Of a stretch of DNA of 64,000 nt, positions 49,607 to 59,783 are shown piece by piece. The number at the start of each line of letters is the position of its first letter. Within the stretch, counting starts at the first letter, position 1. The notes beneath the pieces are model-generated. The model saw nothing but the letters and a program-made list of their open reading frames with translations. It searched no databases and was not told where the DNA came from. A program made the position numbers and the translations under genes. The DNA is from Diplolepis rosae (lineage: Eukaryota > Arthropoda > Insecta > Hymenoptera > Diplolepididae). The stretch lies in the NCBI GenBank assembly GCA_030998225.1, contig JAPYXD010000737.1, positions 1,674,001 to 1,738,000 on the forward strand. Reading direction: 5' to 3'.

Positions 49607-49626
49607 TCTGTCTGTCTGTCTGTCTG
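49607..49626 (+). repeat. (TCTG)5 microsatellite
   Basis: Five perfect TCTG units inside element B, followed by GTAGGTCGTGTGCGGCATAA. Simple repeat; no coding role. Confidence 0.9.
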
Positions 49627-49789
49627 TAGGTCGTGTGCGGCATAACTCTCGATAGAATTATCAGATTGAATTCAGCTTTGGTACACTTTATCGGAACCGA
49701 AAAAGTAAGGACAAGTTCGTTAACCAGCCACATCCAATCAAAATTGAGGGGTTGAGCACTACTTTTGTGTTTTTGAAAATAACTTTTTG

Positions 49790-50470
49790 AAAAAATCCAA
49801 AATTTCAACACTGTTTTTTGATAGTGCTCATAAATCTCTACAAATTACCCTGATAACATTTTTTGATTAAATCAAAATTAGAAATGTTACAGCATATTCA
49901 AATTGGAAAAAAGTCAATATCAAAATTCCATTTTCCAGTTAAATTATACGAGATACGAAAAAACGTTATGATACAATATTATTGAATACATAAAGACCTA
50001 CAAATTTGAATTGTAACATTTTTTCATAAGATGCATATTTTTCTTTATAATTAAAAAAAAAATATTGAAAATCCAAAATTCAATTTTTTAACAATAATAT
50101 GTAAAATACGAAAAAAACGTAAGAATACAAAGTTGTTCGTTTCAAAAAGATCTACAAATTTTGTCTGACACAGTTTCTGTTAAAACATATATTTTTCGTT
50201 TTAATTCCAAAAAATACGTTTAAAATTCAAAAATTCCATTTTTTAGACAAAATATGTGATTTACAAAAAACGTTTATCTGGAAAATTGTTTGCCTAAATG
50301 AGGATTACAAATTCTCATCGAGACATTTCGGGACAGGATGTATATTTTATGTTTTGATTTTTAATATTAAAAAAATTCGATTTTTTTCACCAAAATATGT
50401 GAGATACGAAATAAGCGTTGTTCTGTAAAATCGTTTCCTTAAATAAGTTCTACGATTGTTTTTTCTCTTT
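49790..50470 (+). repeat. Diverged tandem repeat inside element B, ~148-bp unit
   Basis: The phrase AATTCCATTTTTTAGACAAA with ATATGTGAGATACGAAAAAA-like continuation and ACGTT recurs at about 49927, 50085, 50228 and 50373, each followed by ..CTACAAATT and a TTTTTAAT-rich stretch. The spacing is 143-160 bp. The units are too diverged for recent amplification. No reading frame is shared. Confidence 0.7.
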
Positions 50471-50729
50471 GAGAGATTTGGAGAAAATAAATTATTTTAA
50501 TCATGTAATTTATTAAAAAGTGACTGAAATGTATACAGAAAATCGAGCGCGAGCGTCATGATGAGAATGTGTTCCTTAAGGCTGATAGAGCCTTAATTAA
50601 ATTGAATTTCCTGTTTAACTTAAATTTAAAGAGAAATAGATTGAGTTTGAGAAAATGTGTAATTCACATCATCTGTAATATAATTATAAAATTAGTTTGA
50701 GCTTCAGTATCAAATTATAAGAAATAAAC

Positions 50730-50905
50730 TTCAATGTATGCGGAGAGCACAAGACCGAGCGCGAAGCGTGAGGTCCAGAAAGAACGGAGCGCGCAGCGCG
50801 ACGATCGAGTTTTACGGAGCGCGAAGCGCGACGATCGAATCGCGCGCTCAAACTTGCGAGCGAAGCGAGCTGCGCGCGATGAGAATGTGCCCGCGAAGCG
50901 GGCAG
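50730..50905. repeat. GC-rich block of GCGAAGC mini-hairpins
   Basis: In very AT-rich surroundings, this block has GCGAAGC at 50761, 50821, 50860 and 50893 plus GCGCAGC at 50791. CCCGC-GAA-GCGGG (50890-50902) is a perfect 5-bp stem with a three-base loop. A ~30-bp unit containing AGCGCGACGATCGA is duplicated (about 50786-50808 and 50816-50838). GATGAGAATGTG flanks it (50878) and also occurs at 50560. Overlapping open frames on both strands are a by-product of the palindromic sequence. Confidence 0.85.
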
Positions 50906-51630
50906 ATTTTTTCCTATACTTTTAGTATTTTTCATAATTGTTTCAGCATCTTTTCAAGTTGAAAGATTATCTAATATTATTGTAGATTTATATTCAGCGT
51001 TATAAAATTCGATGCTCTACAAATCAAAGTTCTGAGAAGTTTTAATATTTTTATAGATATTTGAGTAAATTATCGGTACACAAATTTAAAGTATTTCGCT
51101 TATTTCTAAAATTTTTTTATTTTACGTTATTTTTACAAATTTGCAGTATTTTCCGGTATTTAGGTAAATTTATAGTATTTCTATGGATCGCTTCATAGAT
51201 TTTTAGGATTTGATTATATAGTATTGAAATTTTCAACCATTAATAGTATTTAAATTTATTCCACAGAAAACATTACCTTTCATATAGATTACCAGTATTT
51301 TGTTTCGTATTTTTGTAGTATTCATGAAAGTTGTAATTCACAAAAATGCATCGATATTTTTTTACATAATCGTTAGTTTGAGAAATACTTGTGCATCTTT
51401 GAATATTTTGGGACAATCAATATTTCCCTACTTCAATATCAGCACGAATAAAAGGAATAATTATATTTTTTATTATTTGTGTGAATAAATATTCTTGTCA
51501 AGCATTATACGCTTTTCACACTAATTTATTTTATTTGTCAAATTTCTTTTTAAGTCGCACGCAACAATTGTTTTCGTATCCATCCCTATCTTTTGAATAT
51601 CTAGAAAATGTATACTTTTTTTTAGGAGAA

Positions 51631-51744
51631 ATGGTACGTTGTAAAACGCGACTTGTTTCTAAAAAAAAATGTCACAACCGTGGCAATCTGGTCACAACCA
51701 TGGCACCGAAAATTAAAGATTTTATCGCCAAGAACAGACCATGA
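51631..51744 (+). CDS. Mini-ORF of element B (37 codons), unknown function
   Basis: Starts MVRCKTRLVSKK. The same start, with one change (MVSCKTRLVSKK), occurs in the second element B copy (63841-63990, minus strand), so the frame's first 12 codons are shared between two copies. Here the frame then runs into the TCACAACCGTGGCA motif and ends near the element's right end. Relative to the other copy ~300 bp are missing just after this shared start. The peptide is Lys/Arg-rich. No domain is recognised; it may be the remains of a terminal exon. Confidence 0.25.
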   Translation: MVRCKTRLVSKKKCHNRGNLVTTMAPKIKDFIAKNRP

Positions 51745-51886
51745 AACTTGTAGCTTGACCACATTCAGGGTGTATTTCAGTAGTAAAAACACAAAGGAAA
51801 ATGACAAAAACCGTACAAAAAATAGAATTTTCGTTTACAAAATTTTGGGCTTCCAAAACTGCGTCTTCGCAGAGAATCACCCATAT

Positions 51887-53385
51887 AGGTATATAACGTT
51901 TTTTAGTCGTTTTACTGTAAATATTAAAAACGTATACAAAATATGTATCCAACCTAATGTAAATTGAGTCTGAAATATAAATATTATTTTTTCAAGATTA
52001 TTTGTCGTTATTCACCAGTAAAAAGAATATTTTATCGGCGATGGCATATAAGACTGCTGTATCTGTGCGCGATTCGGTCATGCGCATGCCGAGTATTCAC
52101 AGTTTTACATCGCCTTTTAGCTACTTAATTTTTCGTTGATTGATTCCAAAACCTGTGAAAAGTTTCCTCAATTATTAAGGAACAATTTTGTCGCTGGAAG
52201 TTTTCAATTGCACTAACAGTCCGAAAGTTTTTCCTCTCGGGAGAGGGAAAAACATGGTTTTAACTTTCAATTAAAATATTATTAATAAATTATAAATTTG
52301 TTACCACTGAAATTATCGTGTAGGAATCGCTGAAGCATCACGAGTAGATTGACACCAATAACTATTAATCTCACTAATAATTTAACCAATTTTCGTCGAG
52401 TTGTGCATTGAAAAGCATGGTTTCTCTAGTGTGAAAAATCTGTTGATTTTATTTTTTATTGTCAAAAGTATGAACTTAACAAAAAAAATTTCAACACAAT
52501 CTCGGTTTAATTTTAAGAGTTCTATAATACTATATTTTTTATTTATGCGATTTCGGACTTTCAGTTTTTACTCGTGACGTCACAACGTGTCCAATTAGTC
52601 CAAGCAACAGGGAATTTGTTATGAATGATTTAGGACATTACTTATTTCAGAAAACGGACTGCGCCATCAGAAGAAAGGTTGGTCATAGAATAATTGTGTT
52701 TTGAAGCCATGTTTGGGGCTGTTTTAAATAAACTTTGTAACATTTTAGCGAAGAACCAAGATTGACGTTCTGTTGTGTTTGATTTATATTTTTAAAATCC
52801 GTTTTCAAAATAAAAATCGCTCCACCTCTGTGGCAAGCAGACATTTTGCAATTAACGCATTAAATAAATTAAAGTGTCAATAGCGCGGAAACGTATTATC
52901 TTAAAGTGTCCGTTTTTTTATACATTTGAAGGGCATAAAGTCTGCTACTTTTCCACTAAACGTCATCCTAAAAATTTTAAAATTAACTGAGATATTAATT
53001 TGTTTAAAAAAAGCTAAATTTTCCGGTTTTTCCAAATTTTCTCCGTATCTAATTATCCAATCAGATCACACGACAGCTCATTTTGTTCGCAATTCAATTG
53101 TCTACAAATTTTCAATTGATATTATTAACATTGAATAATTACCTTTAATGTTATAAACAAAAAACTAAAAAAGTGCGATTTTTTGGTCTTAAATGTTAAT
53201 AAAAAATTTATAAATCATATTTCGTTGTCTAAAACATGAGACAATTACTCCATGACAAACCTTTCTTCTGAAGGCGCAGTCCGTTTTCTGAAATAAATAA
53301 TGTCTTAACAAATTCCCTGTTGCTTGGACTAAATGGTTTTTACGAGTTTTCCAGCGCTCGAATGATTATTGCATCCGACCGCTCC
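51887..53385 (-). repeat. Right inverted arm of the composite element
   Basis: Reverse complement of 41850-42273 plus 47461-47690. It differs by an extra ~110 bp around 52170-52290 and by the TIR element at 52596-53331. It carries the BEL target sequence without the BEL element (complement of CTGTGAATACTCGGCATGCG, near 52088-52108), so the left arm's insertion can be read against it. Outer boundary at GATTATTGCATCCG. Confidence 0.85.
52596..53331. mobile_element. 736-bp DNA transposon with ~100-bp inverted ends
   Basis: TAGTCCAAGCAACAGGGAAT starts the left end and its complement closes the right end. Homology between the ends extends ~100 bp through TTTCAGAAAACGGACTGCGC and AGAAGAAAGGTT, with a 12-bp insertion in the left end. 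AAT flanks both sides (52593-52595, 53332-53334). The uninterrupted arm (complement of about 41900) reads CCAATGG, consistent with an AAT duplication. The interior is AT-rich with no transposase, so it is non-autonomous; a 3-bp duplication would fit a PIF/Harbinger- or CACTA-type partner. Confidence 0.85.
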
Positions 53386-54224
53386 ACTGTTGAGTAAGAC
53401 AGAGTGATGATCCCTACAGATATGAGTGGTTTGGGGCAAATGATCTCCACAGGTGTAACTGTGATGAAACGACTGTCCTCACAGGTGTGAAAGAGAACAA
53501 GCGATTATTCCTCCTTTCACTCAGTCTAAGATCTTTCAAAGATCTTCAAACTGGACACGATGAAATTTATGACTCCCGAACCTTAGGTTTATAGATGGAA
53601 ACCGGTTGAATTTTACGATTTCGCACAATGTTAATTCTCGGAGTTTCTTTTAATGAAGATGTTGCACTTTCCCTACTCGCTATACCGAGGCTAAATTATG
53701 AAGAAAACTGAATACTTGACACTGGATATTGCAGACATTGCTCCTGTGGTTGGCCTCTTTTATAGTATTTAATATAATATGGCAATCAGCGTTTTCTGTG
53801 ACGTAGTCAATTTTTCCTAGAAGAGGGAGGCCTCATCACTTCTCCCTAATTTCAGTTCCTCTTTTACTATTCTCTAATAGATTTTCAACACATCTAACCT
53901 GTACGTAATATATGCATTTGTATACGTCGCGGTACGTGACATCTCCCTGCCTAATTCGAACGCGGGGTCGAAGCATCCGCGATTGAATCTTCGGAAGAAT
54001 ACATTTTTTTGAGACATTTTTTCTTTCAAGAGAGTACATATTTCAGACGATGACAATGTTTTTGTTACATAATTTGTTCACATTTGTCTTATATTTGCTG
54101 TTATGTTTTAAGTTTTAACATATACTGAAGATTATAATGAATACAAATTTTTTTTATCTTCTAACTTAAAATATAAATTCTTGTATTTCACATATTTTTA
54201 TGATTTCTTGGTATATGATTAACA
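53386..54224. other. Spacer without recognised gene
   Basis: Moderately AT-rich. A small local near-repeat, CACAGGTGTAACTGTGATG and CACAGGTGTGAAAGAG, is at about 53450-53500. Short minus-strand frames near 53836-54056 are unrecognised. Nothing else is seen. Confidence 0.4.
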
Positions 54225-55870
54225 TTATATTTGCCTTATTTTATATTTCTTCATGCTTATTATCCATTTTCTGAGAATCTTTTTATCGTTGCTATCATTG
54301 ATTTTAAAACATTTTGTGTCTATAGCTGAAATTTGCTTTGGGTTGTCTTCTAAAAATATGGATTTACTGGAAAGCATTTCCAATATTCTGGTTGCTACAT
54401 TTTGTTTTGCCAATTTCTTTTGTGGGGCTGGTTCCCCAATACATGGAAATGTTTCATTATTTTTCAAAATTTTGCAGCTTGCTTGAAATGGTGGTAGTTC
54501 TGGACATATTCCAAGCGATTTTACAATATATGTTGGTACCGAGAAATCGTAGTCAATGTTGATTTTATTCAGGAGCTGTACTGCGCTACCCTTTCATAGG
54601 TTTTCTGTAGTTCCGTCATTGTCCTGATCTGCAATAAAATGATCTATTTGAGCGTTGTTTTTATTCGGTGATAATTAAATAGTATTTTATTCAACAATTG
54701 TGTATTTTATTGAAAGAAAAGGAGAAAATAGTCTACTAAATGTTAAAGAGTTTCGAGGTGAAAGTAGAGGAGGAAATCGTGTTGATTTGGCAGCGCTTAA
54801 AATATTTCGTTTACGGCACATTTTTGTAGTATGCATTTGAGTGTTACAGTATCTACATGGATTTTGGATCAGTCTTGGATTAGTTTGAACACTTTGATGC
54901 TGCTCTATTTTGCGCTCATTCGCTAGTAAAGACGGCTTGTACAACAAAATGATCATTTATATTAATTTGTGCAGGAAAAAATGATTTTGTTTTTGAATTT
55001 GTATCAGGATAGACTGTATATTGTGGTAACGGCAATCCATATTTTATTGTGAAATTCCTCAAAATTTCTAATTGGTTTAAAAATCCCATAGAATCTGTTC
55101 TATATATCTTTTTTTGTGATTTGGCACGTGATTATGCCCATCATAGTAATGCTCCATTGAGGATGGTTTCCTGAATCGGTATAGAATATTGACATTAGGA
55201 TTTATTCTACTGATTGGGGAGCCTATATCCGCATTTAAAACATTTTTTGAAGCTTTTCCCAGAAAATGGCGATGTATTAGAAATGTTATTTCCTTTTATT
55301 TTACAAGGATTTGTATTTATAAAACGATTGTTATTGAATGTACTAGCTTTCGTCATCTGACTACTTGTTGAAGGTTTTAGATTATTTATAGATGATTCTT
55401 GAATTGTGACATGCAAATGTTCTAGTGATTTTATCAATTTTACTTCACATATTTTGTCTCTTCGCAAAAAGGAAATTATAATTTTTATCGCAGCAAAATC
55501 CTTGGCTGTTTTAATTGTATTTGCAATTCCTATGTGTTTAATGTCATTAATAAAACATATTGCTATGCATGTTGAGTCTTCTAATAAAGTTTTTATTCGT
55601 AAAACTGTATATTTTAGATATTTAAATTTATTTTGAGCGCAAATTTCATTTGATTTCTTGCAATTTTTACTAATAGAATTTGGTGGTATATTTTGATGTG
55701 TTTCTTCCGATTCATTAATTAAGGTTTTATATAAGTTTTGTGCTACTTTTTGCTTTACACTTTCCTTATCTTTGCCACTACTCATGATTATGTCATTTTT
55801 ATATTGCAAATTAACATGAAACAGATACTTATTACTACTGGTTTGATCAATAAGTATTTCATAATTGAGG
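54225..55870 (-). pseudogene. Decayed gene for a protein with four dsRNA-binding domains
   Basis: Reading leftward, four domains with the dsRBD pattern appear. Domain 1 (~55870-55730) keeps YEILIDQT, LFHVNLQYKN and a basic helix SSGKDKESVKQKVAQNLYKT. Domain 2 (~55645-55475) has NKFKYLKYTV and IGIANTIKTAKDFAAIKIII. Domain 3 (~55105-54885) has MGFLNQLEI, YGLPLPQYTVYP and, after a TGA, AQNRAASKC. Domain 4 (~54605-54325) has SAVQLLNKI, SVPTYIV, FQASCKIL and KKLAKQNVATRIL. A possible zinc knuckle CRYCNTQMHTTKMC lies between domains 3 and 4 in another frame. Stops interrupt domain 3 and the segment before domain 4. dsRBDs bind duplex RNA in RNA-interference, localisation and editing proteins. No catalytic domain is visible, so relation to Staufen-, Loquacious- or other dsRBD proteins is open. 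Confidence 0.6.
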
Positions 55871-55950
55871 GATGGGTCTCCTCATGGGACTGAAGCCCGA
55901 TTTGGAAAGGGAGAAACACGTCCTCTCTACCGCTAAGGCTGATCATGCCG
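55868..55950 (-). repeat. tRNA-like segment, possible SINE head
   Basis: On the minus strand a Pol III box-A-like AGCCTTAGCGGTAGAG is followed about 30 nt later by a box-B-like GGCTTCAGTCC. The D-arm resembles tRNA closely; the T-stem pairs only about three bases, so this is not a functional tRNA gene. It abuts the truncated first dsRBD and may mark a SINE insertion. Confidence 0.3.
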
Positions 55951-56008
55951 TATTGGAGGAATTAACTCTAGGCTGACTTTATTGTTGTATTTATCGCTAT
56001 CTTTTCGT

Positions 56009-56290
56009 TTATCGTCTCGTATCGCTATTTACTGTATCGTAAGTTTGTTCTAAGTGCCCTGTAATAGACTGGCGCCCAGGCATTAGGTTTGGAAGTCTCC
56101 CTTTATTAATTCCTGGACATAATTCCAAAGTGCGCGGTCTAGGGACCTGTTTGAAGAATCTATTTATATTATTGTTATGGTAATTTCCCTTCTTCAAAAA
56201 TGGACGCATCACAAAGTTTACAGTGATTGATCTTTCTGTAACAGAAAGAGTGGAAGTGCAGGAAGAACAAAATGTATGAGTGCAACCCAT
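56009..56290 (-). other. Unrecognised 93-codon open frame between two pseudogenes
   Basis: An open frame on the minus strand between the dsRBD remnant and the CACTA-like remnant. Its C-terminal half is less AT-rich than average (contains RLPNLMPGRQSITGHLEQ). I do not recognise a family; it could be an upstream part of the dsRBD gene or part of another element. Confidence 0.25.
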
Positions 56291-57085
56291 TGAAACTGAA
56301 CGCCGTAATCTAAAATCCTTTTACCCCATTTTTTCAAGTGATATAAGCAGCGACATTGAATGGGAAGAATACGAAGATTGTTGCGATGAAAAAGAGAAAA
56401 ACGTTTCTCAAAATGCAGAATCATCTTCCAATTTTAAAGCAATGAGCCACGTGATAATGTTTCCAAAAGCTCAGCTATCGATTCGTGACGTATCCCTTAT
56501 GGTAATTGGTTATAGTATACGTGTCCATTCTGCGTACGAGGCTAGAGATGCACTTTTTGAAAAGTGCAAAACCTTGGCTGTACCAACATTGCGAGAACGG
56601 AATACGAGTAAATATGTTATCAATCAGCTATATGATCCACCCGATGATGTAATGTTTTGTGTTTTCTGTGCACTAATTGTTTCAACTCGTTGACCTGCTA
56701 ATTCTAAACAAAACTTTAAATAATGCCATTTAAAATGCACGTGTATCTCAGAATATTCCTTAAGTACAGACTCCTCGAATTATGTAATTGCAATTGATTT
56801 AAAATATTTAATATAATATTTATATTTATTTAATATAATGATAGGGATGAAGAAATTAAAAATTCATTACTGAAGGGCATTGCTGATGTCAAACGCTGTG
56901 AAAATAACTCAGGAAATATTAGACGTTTATGATGGACAATTATATAATGAAATTCAGAAAAAATACTTGGATGCGTCTTACCTTGTCACAACTTGTGACA
57001 AACTTCATTACACATATTTTAAAAATATATTGTGTGAAAAATCAAATGAAAATCGCATATATATTTGTAATTTTCTTGTGTACAT
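56280..57085 (+). pseudogene. CACTA/Transposase_21-like transposase remnant, N-terminal part
   Basis: The first frame (56280-56693, 137 codons) has an acidic Ser/Glu-rich start, then AQLSIRDVSLMVIGYSIR, a helical region, NTSKYVINQLYDPP and a CVFC metal-site-like pair. The order 'helical domain, then Cys pair' is that seen ahead of the catalytic domain in insect Transposase_21-type proteins. A second segment after an AT-rich gap (56840-57060) reads LLKGIADVKRC and LDVYDGQLYNE, which resembles the next conserved block (a DIYDG-type motif). The gap may be an intron. The frame is cut at about 57085 by a Tc1/mariner-type element, so the catalytic part is not here. Recognition is by eye from short motifs. 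Confidence 0.4.
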
Positions 57086-58260
57086 ACAGGGTGTCCCATT
57101 TTAATCGATAGATCTAAATATCCCTTAAAATACGTCATTTGCAAAAAAATGGTATTGACCAAAATTGTCAAGGACAGTGGGGGTAATTTTTCAGTAAGTC
57201 AATTTTTTTCAGTGGAATCTAGTGATTAGTGTTTGATGGCACTCCAAATAAGTAGCAGAGAAGCTGAAAACAATTTAAAAACCTTGTAATTACTTTTAGC
57301 GTTACCCGAAAACAACGATGTGGACGTAGTAAAATCTCTTTCCTTTGGAATGTTTGATTATCGTGAGTCCCCTTGCCTCACACCATTACTGTAATTATAT
57401 CATTCATCCACAGACTAATTGTTCGAAGTTGTTCAAGACACAAATTTAAACGTCTTTAAAAATTATGTACGGTATTAAGTAAAGTAGTTCTCGGAATGGC
57501 CATGCAGGCTCTATGAATTTATTCCATTAGATCTTGCCTAGTCGTGGGCCGTTCAGCAAAAAAAAATTTTTTCAAATATCCCCACAAATAAAAATCTGCT
57601 GATATAAGATCTGGTGAGCAAGGAGGCCATACAACTGGACGACTTCGTCCAATCCACCTGTTATTGTAATGGTCATTCAAAAAGGCATGCACAATGAGGA
57701 CATAATATGGTGCAGCACCATCTTGTTGAAGCCACATTCTTTGTCTAGTTGCTAAGTTAACATTTTCTAATAATCCTGGTAGGTAACCTCTTATCTGTGT
57801 CTATCAACATTTTGTTCACAAAAGTAAGGACCAATTAAGTAACCATTTATAATTCCACACCATACCATGAGACTCCATCGATTTTGATGATTTACAGGGC
57901 TGTACCAGTGCGGATTTTTATTTTACCAATTATGAAAGTTGTTTCTATTAAGTTGTCCGTCGCAGTAAAATTTTGCCTCGTCAGAGAAAAGCACATACTT
58001 AAAAAAATGAGGATCATCCCGTATCATTTCTAAAGCCCAATGGCAAAGAGGAATACGCGTTAAAATATGATTTTGCCTTAAAGCTTCAGTTAGTGATGTC
58101 ATAGGGATGATATCTTAGAACTCTGAAAATTCTTGCAACTGTACTACGTGGTGTACCGATTTCCCTTTGAATCTGTCGTGTACTAACCTGAGGATCAAGA
58201 TGAACAAAGACAAAGACTTGACGCCGCATCGTAATTGTTATAACATTCTCCTAAAATCAA
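57086..58260 (-). mobile_element. Tc1/mariner-superfamily element, 3' end present, other end lost
   Basis: The left end starts ACAGGGTGTCCCATTTTAAT, a terminus typical of a Tc1/mariner relative. The transposase is on the minus strand, C-terminus nearest this end. No matching GGGACACCC was found to the right (58260-58900), so the element is truncated or its far end is eroded. Confidence 0.75.
57480..58243 (-). pseudogene. Tc1/mariner-type transposase, frameshifted
   Basis: From 58243 leftward: MRRQVFVFVHLDPQVSTRQI, then a helix-turn-helix (REIGTPRSTVARIFRVLRYH). After a frameshift come ALRQNHILTRIPLCHWAL and the first catalytic Asp in VLFSDEAKF, then NPHWYSPVN, SLMVWCGII, the second in MWLQQDGAAP and the third region SPDLISADFYLWGYLKK. 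This is the DDE_3-type catalytic domain of IS630/Tc1/mariner transposases. Stops follow HNW and VDRHR, and at least two frameshifts are present, so it is inactive. The 72-codon frame 57519-57737 is the last open piece. Confidence 0.85.
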
Positions 58261-59456
58261 TATCATATTAACAATTTTATAAGAAGTATAGTCAGCCATA
58301 CTGGAAATGTGTTTTAAAATTTAGATTACCCTATATGAAAAGATTTAATTTCAACTACTTGCTTCATCAAAATTGATTGAGCTTGTTGTGATTGAAAAAC
58401 TGTCAATGCTTTACTAACCTTGTATTTAATAGTCAAGCTGGTTTAGCGATAATGCGATTTTTGTATGTTTTTGGTTTGATAATCAGCGATTGTAGAAACG
58501 GAATGCTTACATTATTATGTATTAGTTAATTGTGTTGTGATTGAGTTCTGTTCTTTTGAAGTTGATAAATTAACGTAAGTCTTTTTTGTAATCTATCTTT
58601 AAAAGGAAACATAACTTACTCTCACGTCCTGTGACTATCGATATTTATTTATTTATAATATTAAACTATTTAAAACTAATAAAAGGAATTCACGGTAGTA
58701 CGTGCATAAACAACAAGTTTTAAAGAGTATTGATTAAACGAAAATAGAATGTACGGAAGTAAAATTGTAATAGGGAGAGAGAAAATAGTGAATTTATAAA
58801 TAGAAAATCATCGTAAACCCTTAATTATTTGTGAACGAGGGAACTTTATCGGAATGTGCTAAGTACATAAGAATATCGACCGGCGCAGCAAAGGAGAGAA
58901 ATTAAAAAGTTAGTCAATTTGAGAAGAAGGGACGTTGAGGAAACCAGAGGAGAAAAGGCTAGTCTAACATATTCTCCACCTTCTTCCTTCAATACATAAA
59001 AAAGCCGACCAGGCCAGCCCCGTGCCAAGGTTGGGGGAACGTCGGAAAAGTGTTAGCGAAATATCCAGGGCAAACCCAGGCTAAGGGAGTATCGATCGAA
59101 AAGTGGCGGACACAAAGACAGTATCGACCGGAAAAGATCCATAAAATCACCTGCAATTCCACTAATCTTCAGTGACTTTCGGACCCACAGTGGGTCCACT
59201 CATATAGGAGAAAAGGGGAACGAATTATAATGTTTGATATCAACAAGCGGTGGCGCTATTGTCGCTACTGATGTTATTTTTAAGCTGTTGTAACCATAGC
59301 AACCATATCATTGCCAGTTGAAATAATACAGCCGATGCTCATTTTACTCAACTACCGTTCAAAGCACCTCAAGCGTCGGTGATATACTTATACATTTCAG
59401 GTTAACCCACTGACGCATTGTGATGTCCTGTCATCGACAACGTTTTACTCAACACC
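58261..59456. other. Spacer; GC-richer patch of unknown origin at ~58850-59220
   Basis: Most is AT-rich. The patch 58850-59220 is more GC-balanced and has a 60-codon minus-strand frame (58846-59028) with no recognised family. Its mixture of short purine-rich and CGGAAAAG words could be retroelement or LTR debris. Above ~59345 the sequence repeats ATTTTACTCAAC words that belong to the neighbouring dispersed repeat. Confidence 0.35.
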
Positions 59457-59619
59457 TTACTTTTTCCTATGTAACGCTTATTGATATTCATTTTGGGTGA
59501 ATTAGGTATTTATCAATTTTATTTTACCCGAATAGGATTTAATAAATGTTCAAATGTCCTTAAGTCCCAAGTTTAATCGACAGAGTTGAGTAAAATTACT
59601 TAAAATATTTTTCTCTGTG
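59457..59619 (-). repeat. Dispersed repeat family 'ACTCAAC', copy 3
   Basis: Reverse complement of 28724-28876 with roughly 85-90% identity by eye: CCTATGTAACGCTTATTGAT, GAATTAGGTATTTATCAATT and GACAGAGTTGAGTAAAATTA, ending TTTTTCTCTGTG. No coding potential. Confidence 0.8.
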
Positions 59620-59783
59620 TAATAGTACAGTATTTAACTGTTCATTGTGATTCATATTCAAAAATTCTTGTTGTATTTTTATTCTTTCACAAATTATTTT
59701 CAACTTTTAATCATTTAAATTTTTGAAATGGATTTCATACAATATATTTCAAAATTTTCCGCTCATTAGAATACATCGGGTTT

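Larger units (their letters stand above)
48368..51886. mobile_element. 'Element B': ~3.5-kb element with ~30-bp inverted ends
   Basis: The left end reads ATGGGTGATTCTCTGCGA then GGATGCAGTTTTG; the right end is the reverse complement with two differences. The same terminus starts the partial copy at 63463, in different flanking DNA, which marks it as a true element end. Inside are repeats of TCACAACCGTGGCA, a (TCTG)5 microsatellite, a diverged ~148-bp tandem repeat, a GCGAAGC hairpin block and AT-rich sequence with recurrent TAGTATTT words (50920-51310). No recognisable transposase is present; the only shared coding candidate is a mini-ORF at 51631. The superfamily is unknown. Confidence 0.6.

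Noticed and set aside
49607..49626. (TCTG)5 as a coding or regulatory feature
   Set aside because: Ordinary microsatellite; the Thr-Asp-Arg-Gln-rich peptide it encodes on the minus strand is a repeat artefact.
50684..50962. Three overlapping Arg/Ala/Ser-rich frames on both strands
   Set aside because: They are a by-product of the GC-rich palindromic GCGAAGC block, which keeps all frames open.
57061..57104. CAG|GGTGTCCC as a splice acceptor for the CACTA-like frame
   Set aside because: The sequence ACAGGGTGTCCCATTTT is better explained as the terminus of the Tc1/mariner element whose transposase follows.
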